DNA of 64,000 bases from Turnera subulata (lineage: Eukaryota; Streptophyta; Magnoliopsida; Malpighiales; Passifloraceae). Position 1 is the first letter of the stretch. Each line of letters begins with the position of its first letter. The translations under genes and the position numbers were made by a program. The notes under the pieces are model-generated. The model was not told the origin of the DNA. It saw only the letters and a program-made list of their open reading frames with translations, and ran no database searches. Of the stretch, positions 50,566-62,200 are shown piece after piece. Where the stretch lies: the NCBI GenBank assembly GCA_028386065.3, contig JAKUCV010004801.1:3762-67761 (forward strand), in the 5' to 3' direction.

Positions 50566-53109
50566 GTTTCTGGCCAAAAACAAACGTCTATGATGACTGT
50601 ATGTACGGGCTTCTAATCTGATTATTAAACCAAGGGAAATCGTTAATTAAGTGGGAAGCAACAGTCACTATTGCCTTCCCAGCAGCAACTTGACACGTAG
50701 AGCTGGACTCAAATTACAGTTTCATGCACTTTATGCAAAAGAAATAATGACAAGTAGAGAAAAAAATGGGAAAGTATCGCAGAGGGGGCAAGGTACATCC
50801 AATTCTAAGATATACATAAGAATCACTGTAACAAACGCATCGATTTGATACGCAATATTGTGACAAAGTGCTGTACTGCTACTACTGAGTGACCCCTGCC
50901 CCTTTCAACGAAGTGGGTCTATTGGGTGGATGCTCACTGCTGTTGCAAGAGAATATGTTATTCACTTCCAAATTGACTTTGCATTAGGCCTCAGTTCAGT
51001 CCTAGCAAGTTTAATGACCAACCATGGAACGAAACGTTCCATAGCAACTGCTGTTCCTTACCTTTAGGGTGCACCATTATATGGTCAGGTCCTTCCTCCA
51101 TTAACTAGTACTATGGCTGAAGGGGAATTCATTGGCTATCAAATTTTTCAGGGATTTATAGTTCTGTCGAAAGGACAGATACCCCCTTTGGTGAAGTGAT
51201 ATAGATGATTCTTGTGGCCCTGTCTATACATGGGAGAAGTTGCTGTTGGGGTCCCCCTCTCCTATATGGCGATTCTATCATGTTACCAATGTTTAGAAAA
51301 ATCTTTTTCAAACTTTACATGATTGTCAATAGATTTGGTCAAGCTTTTTGAATAGGCTGCCTTGTATTCTCAATTCTTGTTTCCAATCTGAATTCATGGA
51401 GTCCTTTATAAGGCTTAAATTGAAGGATATAGTAAGATGGGTTGATTTGATTGTCCATCATTGTAAATTGCACCTTGCTAGTAGATTGATGATGATAAAG
51501 CTTTTGCTGCGATGATAAAACCTCCCCTCTCTAACCTAAACTTGTTTTAAGGAAAATTAGATAAAATGATCCTATGAGCCATACTAATATATGTCTCGAA
51601 TTGAAGTCCTCACTTTAAGGATAGTATAACATGTAATACATCAGAAGTAATTGAAAACAGGAGATCCTAAGAAGCACTCAATTTGTCTTCTCTCCCTCCA
51701 TTTGGCCATCGTCTGTTGTGCTAACCTCTGTTTTTCTCTTTTTTCAACACATTCCCTCTTTTTTTTTTGGTCCAAAACACAATCCCCCAATGAGTAAAAT
51801 GTTAAGTTGACCCTAATATATATTGTCTTGTTATGTTAATCAGCACAACTTGGTGGGAGAAAAAAGTGATACGGCGCACTCATGAATCAAAACTCAAAAT
51901 TCAAAAAGAAATTCTCCGTGTTTAATAGTATTCCGCATTAATTTGGGGCTGCTGTAAAATATATGCTACATTTCATTAAGTGAGCCTAGCATGATCGTGA
52001 ATAAGTCGTTGTTGAAACAAAAATTATGTGAAGTGGGTTTATCGTACACAACATAAGATTAGAAGTAAACTTGCCATTTTGAAAAGTTATTTGACCAACG
52101 AAGTTGACAAAAATAGCAAATTACTTGTACATTAATCTGAGTCTATAATGATGATTATCTTGACAACACATATATACAAGTATTTACTTCTTTGGGGGGG
52201 TCTTAATACATTGGCTTTATTAAGATTGTAATGATGTTCCATGAGAAAATCTTAATTCTGTCATCCCTAGGCTAGCTATTAGCTAGGCAATTATAAAAAA
52301 TGATTAGGAACTAATGCTCCCCATATGCAATGAACATAAATAATTCCGATTCTCTTGTTTGAACTGATGGATCGAGTAGATAGTCTATAGTGGTGGGTTC
52401 CCTTTTCCAAGTTTCAAAAATGCAAGTTGGGTATGATTGTTAAGATATGCTATATACCTATTTCGTAGGGGAGCAATATCTTTTTTCTGTTTTAGAAACA
52501 TAGGGGAGCAAAGCAAGCAATATCTCACAATTCTCAGGATATAGTACACTTTGCAAGGAAGATACATAGGACCACGCTGGAAAGTGTTGCTCTTGTTGCT
52601 TCATTGTTTGACCGAATTTGTAAAATGAAATTCTCAGTTGTGTTTCTTATGAATGATTACACTGGATACTAAATAACTGATTTCTGAAAGCAAACTTTGT
52701 CTACAGACACAAGTTATTCTATGAATTCCCTTTTTAACTTTTGTCTGGGATCATCAACCCAAACATACAACAGAAGATCATTTAAGTATATACACAATTG
52801 AGTATAATTTGTATGGTATTATTACATTATAAGCATGAAGTTCTTTTAAGTATACAAGTAAGTTAACTGTGATTAGTTTAAAGATGATGGATGTTAATTT
52901 TTATCATTCCTATCATGTTTTTATTTGTGAAAAAAAAAAAAGAAATATATATGATTGGTTAAGATGATACAAATTGAGCACGCACAAGCACAACTTTAGG
53001 ACTTTTTTTCTTTTTTTTTTTTACAATGAGATTTTTGTTTTTAAAATATAAACAATGTTCAAAATTCCGGAAAAAAATTATAAAAAGGGAGTGGGGAAGA
53101 CAAAGGTCA
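50566..53109. other. Intergenic region upstream of the CCT gene
   Basis: About 2.5 kb without a supported gene; only short open frames without known domains. AT-rich with A and T runs near 52930 and 53010. Confidence 0.5.
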
Positions 53110-53222
53110 ACTCAAGTCCATGATGATGTCACTGTCCACGTAAGCTTCCAGCTTTGTTTTTTTTTTACTCAAGTCCATGATGATGTCACTGTCCACGTAA
53201 GCTTCCAGCTTTGTTTTTTTTT
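53110..53222 (+). repeat. 57-bp tandem duplication in the CCT gene promoter
   Basis: The block actcaagtccatgatgat... starting at 53110 repeats from 53167, with near-identical sequence through tgatgtcactgtccacgtaagcttccagctttg. Each copy contains an ACGT core (ccacgtaa) and a tgatgtcac motif, both bZIP-type binding possibilities. Each ends in a T run. It lies 130-245 nt upstream of the ATG. Confidence 0.9.
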
Positions 53223-53250
53223 TTTTTTTTTTTTTGCTTCTAAAACAACA

Positions 53251-53262
53251 TAAATATATATA
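53251..53262 (+). promoter_or_regulatory. Probable TATA box of the CCT gene
   Basis: taaatatatata lies about 95-105 nt before the ATG at 53355, downstream of the duplicated block; transcription would begin near 53290. Confidence 0.55.
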
Positions 53263-53354
53263 CCTTCACTTCGCCTTCCTTCTAACACAATTCAACTCAA
53301 AACTCAAAAACCCAAAACACAAAACGCACACACACTTACACTTCACACCCAACC

Positions 53355-55069
53355 ATGTATCACTCCTCAAACAGCGACTTCCTCCTCCTCGGCAACGACC
53401 ACCACCACTCCCCGGCCTCCTCGCCACCAGAGCTCCCCTTCCAATCACCCCTGCAGCTGGCTCAGTACTTGATCGTCGACCCTGATCACCAACTCACACC
53501 CGCCAGTACTTGCATGGAAATAATGGGTGGCGGCCATAGTAGTAGCACCAACTCCACCACCGGTGGTTACGGTTCACCGAGTTCCATGGCGGCGACTTGC
53601 AGCGGTGCAACGCACCAACGGCGGCCCAGCTTGATGCAGAGGAGTATTAGCAGCCATTCCCTCCAAAAGAATAATGGGTATCATTGTCATTTCACGTCTG
53701 CTCGGGACTTTCTGGACATGGACAGCAGCCCTGTCCGAAGAGTTTCTAGCACTGGCGATTTGCAGGTAATAAAATTAAACTTCATGCTTGATTAATTAAG
53801 CACTTAAGCACAACTTAGATGAAATTTTATATGTGTTATTGTTGGCCTAATTAATAATATATATTGCTATTCTTATCACAAATTGGACAGCATGGTTATC
53901 ATGGTCACAGCAGGGCAGACAGTCCATTGTCAAGTGAGAGTAGTGTGATTATAGAGAGTATGACCAGAGCCTCCAAATATAGTCCAGAGGAGAAGAAAGA
54001 AAGGATCGAGAGATACAGAAGCAAGAGGAATCAGAGGAACTTCAACAAGAAAATTAAGGTCTCAAAATTAATTAATTTTGTCCTCTCAACCTTGTTCATT
54101 CATATATAATATATGTTAATTATAATAAACAAATGCAATCAAAACACGATCAATATAATGGTGGGTATCTCGCAATTATCAACACTACACAGGACCAAGC
54201 TTTGTGTCAAATCCTGCCTCTGTTGTTACACTATTAGAAAGAAATTGCTTTCTAACAGTTGTCTTGAATTTATTGGCTTCGAAGCCACAGTCCTAGCTAA
54301 ACATACAGCTTAGGATACGAGGATATGCAAATGCGAACACTAATCAGCATTTTTTTTAACGTTTACATGAAGTGATAGTTCTATATAATGCTCACTTAAG
54401 GGATAACTAGTCTTGATGTGTTGGTGCAACTGATAACACCACTTACAATGCCAATTATGGATTAGTATAGTATTACTCCCGGAGTATTTGGAATGGTAAT
54501 GGGTAGGGTACCCTACCTATATTCAATACTTAGGAGTTTGTTTTTCATACAATTTACCTTTTTTAGTCCTTCTTGAAATGATTCTAATACAACTAACTTC
54601 TTTTACTTCACAATAAACTACGTGGCACCCAAGTTTTTTTTGGTCTTTTGACATTAATTACACGTTAGTTTCAATTGATTTTCTAGAATAGTTTACCAAT
54701 ATCTACTTCTTTAATATATATTTATTTTCATATATAGGACAAGGTAAAGAGGTTTTTTTAAAACATATAAGATCTTTCACTTAATTTATAATATATTAAT
54801 CTCTGGAACGGTTCCCTTTATTTTTTTTTTTATTTTTGGTCACATGCATAAACTTATTAAGATTTTTGAACTTTCCATTTTGCATTCAGTATGCGTGTAG
54901 GAAAACATTGGCAGACAGCAGGCCACGAATCAGAGGACGCTTTGCAAGGAATGATGAAATTCCTCAACTTCAATGGTGTAATAATATAAGTGGAGAAGAA
55001 GAAGAAGAAGATGACGATGAAAATTGGATCAACTTCCTTGATGCATTTTCCGCAAATTCAATCCCTTAA
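53355..55069 (+). CDS. CCT-motif family protein (no B-box), likely transcriptional regulator
   Basis: Exons 53355-53765, 53891-54058 and 54890-55069, all phase 0, encode 252 aa. Residues about 166-210 form a CCT domain: KYSPEEKKERIERYRSKRNQ followed by RNFNKKIKYACRKTLADSRP and RIRGRFARND. The intron after KKIK splits the domain, as is common in this family. The N-terminal part is His/Ser-rich low-complexity with no B-box zinc finger, which places it in the CMF class rather than the CONSTANS-like class. The tail is strongly acidic (EEEEEDDDENW). CCT proteins act in the nucleus with NF-Y-type partners in flowering, light and clock responses; the specific role here is unknown. Confidence 0.9.
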
Positions 55070-58000
55070 TCACGAAAATTATAGGCCTTTAATTGTCCGC
55101 CAGATTCCTTTAGGTTCATGTATAGTGTGGTTGTTTTAATTTAGCTAGCTATGCTTTGCTTGTTTCTTGCTGTTATGATGCAATTTCAACTTTTTTTTTG
55201 TTTGTTAATATTTAATGTAAATATAGTTGATTGATTATGATGGAAGTATGATATTCTCATTAAACAGGCAGCTTTTAATCAACTATGACATTTTTTTTCT
55301 TATATTAATTGCAAACACATATATCTTTGTATATAAAGAAGATGAGTGAAATCTTTTATATGAGATGCGTATTGCTTAAAGAAAGCTAATTTGCACCTTT
55401 TCTCCAAACTCCATAGTGACTTTTTGGCCGTTGGGATCATTATAGTCAAAAAGAAACGATAGAAAAGAACAAAGTGGTCATAGCAACAGTCACCATCGAC
55501 ATCCAATTTCATGAGATTATTGGATTGAGAAGATTTGAAGCACGATGACAATTTGAAACTTCCATGGTTATAGCTAGATAGTTACTTACTTGAGCATTTG
55601 GCCCTAGGCCATGTGTTTCCGTAAACATAGTGAAGTGGTGTCCTTTTTCTGTCCACTTTAAAGCTTTCCAATCCTTCTTCATATTGGAGGAATTATATGT
55701 TGTACTCAAAGCTCTTTTTTGCTTCTTGAACGGGGAATTGTGTCATTGGTTTCTCTCATCAATTAAGTTTGGAGAAGAAGCTAGTGCTTATGGTAGACTA
55801 GATTGTTTTGATTGATGGAAGTGCTTTTTCAAGAAAGAGCAACAACTCAAAAGGAAGCAATGGACAATTTGGATTCAAAAGGCACAATCTTATCATTAAC
55901 GGCAAACCAGCAAATTAACAAAAGTAGTGTTTCTTTCAAGGAAATGTATAGTATAAGTAAAAAATTTAAATACTAGATATGGCTAAATGATGCCGCAGAA
56001 AGTTAACAGGGTGCGGAATTAAGCCGCTGTGAATAGTCGTTTTCCGTCAACGGCAACAAAAGAAAATTTGCGCCGGAAAGGTTTATGATATATAATTAGC
56101 ACGTTCAAGTAAGTGCAGGAAAGCAAAAGGGGATATAAATAAAGATCATGAAAAATGAGAAGAAAACAAAATCAATGATGCCAAGTAAGAAAGATAACAA
56201 GAAGATGGTATATATATGTGTTGACATAATAGCATTCAATGGCTTTATGCGAAGCTATGTCCACTTGTGTTGAAGCTGTTTTTGCTCCATGCTTCTCTTC
56301 GGGAAGTCACGAAGTTCCTCTGAGAACTCATTTCTTTTTCTTTTGTGGTTGATTGGATATAAAGAATGCTTAGTGCCAATTCATTGAAACAATAAAGGGT
56401 AGTCCTTGACTTTTTGTGGAGGCTGACCTTTCGCCACCACTAATCCCTCCCATAATAAAACTCTGGTTTTTATTTGTGAAATGTAAAATCACATCAACAA
56501 ATTAAAATAGATACCCTTGTAGCAATACCCTTTTTTTCAAGTTCTAATTATGATTGATATATTTTTTTTCTCTTCTTTCGTCGTGCATGCATCCACTCTC
56601 CTCTGTATTATCTCTCACATCTTTGTCATTACATGAATCCTAAAAATGGCTCGCAGCTTTCTAGTTTCTAGTAAAGGAAAACCGGATCCGAAACAAGCAC
56701 TCTGCCCATTTTTCAAGGCTCTTTTATGTTTCTTTAGCTTTTTCAATCAACAATGATATTTTAACCCACAATAATCTGGCTGCTCATGCTACCTAATGAT
56801 GATTAATGAAAGCAAGTGAATTTAACCTATTCTTTAGAGAAAGACGGTTCTTAATGGAACCCATAGAGGTGGGAAGGACGGCGCTCTTGATTTTTCTCTG
56901 CCGGCGCTGTGTTACCCACTAACCCACATGGAATGATATAATATGATACTTTGCTTGGAAAGGCACATTAAACTAGTTCTTCAGATATCTGTCTATAGGT
57001 TTTTTTAATATTTAGGTTGTAGGTTCTCATTAGCATAAGTATCATTTCTATTTTTATTTCTTTTGAACGAAAAAGTATCATATTATATCAATGCATTAGA
57101 ACAATGTGTTTATCTACTCATGATTTTGCGTGCATGAGCAAGTTGAGAAGTGTTAATTATCCTCCATCCCAAGAAAATGTTGATTGTGCTTGAATCTAGT
57201 GAAAGAGACCGAAGTAGCTCTATATAAAAATTTGACCAAAAACAATAAAAGCAAGCCTGGCATGTGCTTTTATTCTTTTTCGGGTATAGAAGCTAGCTGA
57301 TTTTTTTTTTTTTTTTATCATGAAGCTAGCTGATTCTATCAACATGTGTGATCTCATTCTAAGAGTAAGGCAAAAGTTTACTAAAACCAGAACAGCTATT
57401 AAACCCGTAAAGACAAATGTCAATACGAATTTAATTAAGGTCCAACAAGGTATATTAATATCAGCTAATAATCCTAAAGATTAACAATAGGTATACCTTG
57501 TGCTCTTGTGCCAACTTGCCGTGCTGGGTTTATATAGTCTTGACACCTCTTTTATGGAATCAATGGACGGGAGACGAGTTGGGCGAAGAAAGTCAAAAGG
57601 AAAGGACGAGTGAGTCAAATTCTACGAATCCACCCAAAAACTTGGAACAAGCATGCTAATGATGAAGGCGGTGTCCGCTTAAGAAAAATAGAGCGGTAGG
57701 CCGATTTCTCACTATAAATTATTTGCGACTTTCTATAGAAATGAATGACTTACATGGAGTAGCACATGGGAAGAAGAAGCTGTAGCTTGTAGGTCCATTA
57801 AAATACAATGGAAACGAGACCACTAAGACCGATAAATGAAGAGAATATGCCTCTTTGGGAAGTAAAAGACTCCTCTTTTAGAACTTTTGGCCCAAGGATC
57901 ATTTAGTAGAAGGGAAGGAACTCGGATGCTTCATAAGAAATTATTGTACTGATAAATTTGACACTGTCATTTTATCACTTTTGTGGTGGATGGTAGACTT

Positions 58001-58639
58001 TTTTTTTTTTTATGATGGCGGTAGTAGTAGAACTGTTTGATTGTTTCTCCAGTTTTTTTTGTTGAACATAACGGAAAGGGAAGTAGGCAAAAACCAGGAG
58101 AACATTCTTATCTTCTGAGCAAACTGGTATGGAAATAGCTTAATCCAGCTTTGAGGACCAGCAACCACGTTTCCTTGCCAGATGTTGGGTCCGGACAAGT
58201 CTGCCCATACCTGGAAAATTTTTACACTGACCAGACAAAGGATACAATTTCTCAAGACCTAAATGGCCAAAACAAGCAAAATAGCAATGGATGTAAACCA
58301 AACAAAACCCCCGAAGAAGCTTTGATGAATATTGTTTAGCCAGAAACCAAGCGCGTTAAACAATAAGTAATGGTTAGGAATCGGGCAGACGAAGGCACCC
58401 ATTGTTCCCAAGCGACAGCAGCCAATGATCAAGAAAGCTGAGACATCCATTCATTTGGAGGGCATATACTTCAATAAGCTGACACACATTCAGGTACTTT
58501 GGTAATTCTTTCTTATTCTATTCTTAAATAATATTAGTTAAAACCATGACCCCAAGACCAAAATTTCTATATCACAGATGCCTGGAAGATCTGATGACAG
58601 GATTTTACCCTCATTCAACGCTAGCCAATAATAGCCGGA
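55070..58639. other. Intergenic region
   Basis: About 3.6 kb. No gene, tRNA or recognisable transposon is supported. Open frames at 58010-58255 and 58259-58450 (-) have no known domain; these may be in the 3' flank or untranslated region of the repeat-exon gene to the right. Confidence 0.45.
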
Positions 58640-58895
58640 AAGACGACCCTAAAGCATATTACTATTTTACAGTCTCTGCTGCAAATCAACAAAGACAAAT
58701 TAGGAGTATAAAATGTCTTTCACGCCATCTCAACCTTTCATTTAACTTTAACTAGTGTTCCTTTAAGAAGACGACCCTAAAGCATATTACTATTTTACAG
58801 TCTCTGCTGCAAATCAACAAAGACAAATTAGGAGTATAGAATCTCTTTCACGCCATCTCAACCTTTCATTTAACTTTAACTAGTGTTCCTTTAAG
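58640..58895. repeat. Tandem duplication, unit 128 bp
   Basis: The sequence beginning at 58640 (aagacgaccctaaagcat) repeats at 58768 with only a few differences, for example aaaatgtc against agaatctc. It directly adjoins the decayed exon copy at 58897-58974. Confidence 0.9.
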
Positions 58896-58896
58896 A

Positions 58897-58974
58897 AGAA
58901 CCGAGGATCCACCAAATGCTCGGAAGAAAACAAAGGTAGTGAACAGTGTCTTCTGCGTTTTGCTTTGGATTTCC
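58897..58974 (-). pseudogene. Decayed, truncated copy of the repeated exon
   Basis: Read on the minus strand, it encodes GKSKAKRRRHCSLPLFSSEHL, aligning with the basic block and LLSSSEPL of the active exon copies. The expected acceptor AG has become GG (at 58975-58977), the acidic half is missing, and an in-frame stop follows within a few codons. An upstream AG (in ctgacag) could still serve as acceptor, so use as a last exon is not excluded. Confidence 0.55.
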
Positions 58975-59250
58975 CCGCATCTGCTGTCAGGGAGGAGTAT
59001 AAGTTGCATAGTCATCAAAGTGACAACAGAAATGGAAAATATCAAACTAATCCAAGGTGATTTAAATAATGCAATCTGCCATATATCAACTATCTGTACC
59101 AAGTGATGAACAACTTAACCAAAAAGTGTGATTCAACAATGAATCATGTATTTGGAGAAGTACATTGAGAATCAGAAAGATCCTCAAGTGAAATTGAAAA
59201 ACAGATATACTATTGAGGTACCAATGCCTAAATATGAGTTCAGTTAATAC

Positions 59251-62200
59251 CTGGTAAAGAGGAAACTGAAGAATTATGTTTCACATCTAAATCATCATTA
59301 ACAGCAGAAATGCTTTCAGTATCAATCTCTCCATGCTCTTGCTCTTCCAAAAGCTCAGAACGGGTTTTATGTTGTCAACCATGTCTTTTACGTTTTACCC
59401 TGGTTTTCCCTGCATTCACTAATAAGGAATAAGTTGTGGCCTACGTATAAAACAAGCAAACACCAAAACAGAAAATATATAAATAGGAGAAAAGTTGTGT
59501 ATTCAAACAAGATCACGACGTGAATGTACAGAATCATTCAATAGAGATAAAGTCAAGCAAATTTATGTGGAGTAAAGAAAATAAATCATCTAGTCAAGTG
59601 ACTAATGTAACCACAGGAAAAATAATGGATCAGATTCCAAATAAAAGCTTTTTCTCTGCGTGGAACACATTTTCAAGAGTCAAGCAGTTCAAATCATTCA
59701 AAATCAATGAAGTAAAAAAACACTAAGGTTGCTTTTTGACTCAGGTAAAAATTAAATGACAGTTATCAGAATAATCCCTCACGGGACCAAATAAACTTGT
59801 GACTATAATACATGCATCAAAAAACCAGGGCACTGTTAATAAAACCAAATGAACTCAACTAGGGAACATGTATTTGAACCTCATAAAGATGATAACAAAA
59901 TCCAAGATTTTATATAGGATCCAAAGTTAGTACCAAGTGAAGATGGAACTGAAGAGTTATCATTAATATTTGAACCATCACCAGGGACAGGAATGCTTTG
60001 AGCATCTATGTTTCCATGCTGCACCTGTTTCAAATGCTTGGAAGGAGATAAATTCTTTTTACGATGTCTTCTCTGTTTTTCCCCGACTTTCCCTGGATTC
60101 AATAGAGAGTAAACTGTATTCAATTCAAAACAACAAAAATAGTATCATTCAATAATTAACAAAAATTCGAAATTCAAGTCTTGAATTGCAACTCATGGAC
60201 AATAGCTATACAAAAACAGAAAATGAAGGATCTGATTCCAATGTTTGTCTTGTGTTCTCCATGCAGCAAACATTCTCAACACTTAGCAGTACAGAAGTTT
60301 GAACACAACAACTATGACCGAACCTCCCAGGATGAGATGAGGTAAAGAACATGGAAGCTGCTTTTTACATCTCAAAACCAAATGAAGTTGTATCACAAAA
60401 AGAACACTAACAGTCTCATAATCAGGACAGCAAAAGTAAAATAAACCAAGGTATGTGAGAATTGTTCAAGGAATGAAAATTTCAAACAGAGTTACTAATG
60501 AGTCCAACTCCTCAAGTTCAATCAGTACCAGGTGAAGAGGGAATTGAAGAGTTATCTTTATCTTCGACATTTAAATCATGATCCGGAATAAAAATGCTGC
60601 CGGCATCCGTATCCTCATGCCTGTGCCCTTCCAAAGGCTGGGAAGAAGATAAAAGTGGTTGGTGATGTTTCTTCTTTTTTCTCTTCGCTTTTTCTGCATT
60701 CAGGGAAAAGTTGAGTAGCCAAACAAAAAGTAATAAGACCATATGAGATCATCCAATAATATAAAAGGTAAAGCAACTTCATGCATGATGGAACTTTTCT
60801 CTTTCACCAACCCGCTACAGTATAAAATTTGAATTTTATAAATATGAATTTCTAACATAGGACAAGGTCAAGCACATCAAAATTGATTCCAAGTTATGCG
60901 AAAAATAAAATAATCTTCAGGGAATGAGTACTTCAAATAGAGTTGTCATAGAATCCAACTCCAATTACTATCCGGTGTAGATGGAAGTGTAAACTTACCT
61001 TTATCTTTAACATTTGAATCATCATCCAGAACAGGAATGTTGTCAGCACCTAAATCTTCGTGCTTCTGCCCTTCCAAAGGCTCAGAAGAAAATAAAAGCG
61101 GTTGACTATGCTTTTTACGTTTTTTGGGGGCTTTTTCTGCATTCAGAAAGAGGAGAGTAAGAAAATTGATTCCAAGTTATGCGAAAAATAAAATAATCTT
61201 AAGGGAATGAGTACTTCAAATAGAGTTGTCATAGAATCCAACTCCAATTACTATCCGGTGTAGATGGAAGTGTAAACTTACCTTTATCTTTAACATTTGA
61301 ATCATCATCCAGAGCAGGAATGTTGTCAGCATCTAAATCTTCGTGCTTCTGCCCTTCCAAAGGCTCAGAAGAAAATAAAAGCGGTTGACTATGCTTTTTA
61401 CGTTTTTTGGGGGCTTTTTCTGCATTCAGAAAGAGGAGAGTAAGTAGAGTAGCCAAATCACAAAAGTGACAAGAAATTATGATTGGATTTCATTATTCAA
61501 TAATGTAAGAGGACTCTGCTAGAGTAGAAAAACTTAATAGAGAATTGAACACCCAAGATAGAACAAGTAAAGGAACAACAAAATTGCTTCCCAATTTATC
61601 TGAGAATCAAATAACATTCATAGAATGAGATCCTCAAAGTGAATTTCCATAATCAAATTCCTTCCATTAGCACCTGGAATTGAAGAGTTATCTTTATCTT
61701 CAGCATTTGAATTATCATCTGGAACTGAAATGCAGCCAGTATCTGTATCATCGTGCCTGTGCCCTTCCAAGGGCTCAGAAGTAGACAGAAGTGTTTGCCT
61801 GCGTTTCTTCCGTTTTTTCTTAGCTTTTTCTGCATTAAGGAAAGAGGAGAGAAAGGTCAGTATCCAAAAAAAAAAATAACAAGTTAAGAATGGACGAGAT
61901 GATCCAATAATATAAAAGGTACAGCAACATCATGCAGAATGAAACTGTTAGTTTTGAACTATATATCAACAGCCCGTTAGAATATGGATGACAACCCGGC
62001 AAAAAATACTAGAAGCTCAGTTGCAAAAAGTCCCCATCTTCTTCCCAAGGAGGAAGACCCCACTAGAATGTAAATTTGAATGCTACAATATGAACCTCCA
62101 ACAGAGGATAAGTTAAAAACATCAAAATTGCTTCAAGTTATGTGAAAATAAAATAATCTTCAAGAATATCAAATTTACTTCCTAGTCATGCCGAAGCCAA

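Noticed and set aside
58010..58450. Two hydrophobic minus-strand open frames as exons of the repeat-exon gene
   Set aside because: They do not resemble the module, splice sites are unclear, and the upstream copy already contains a stop.
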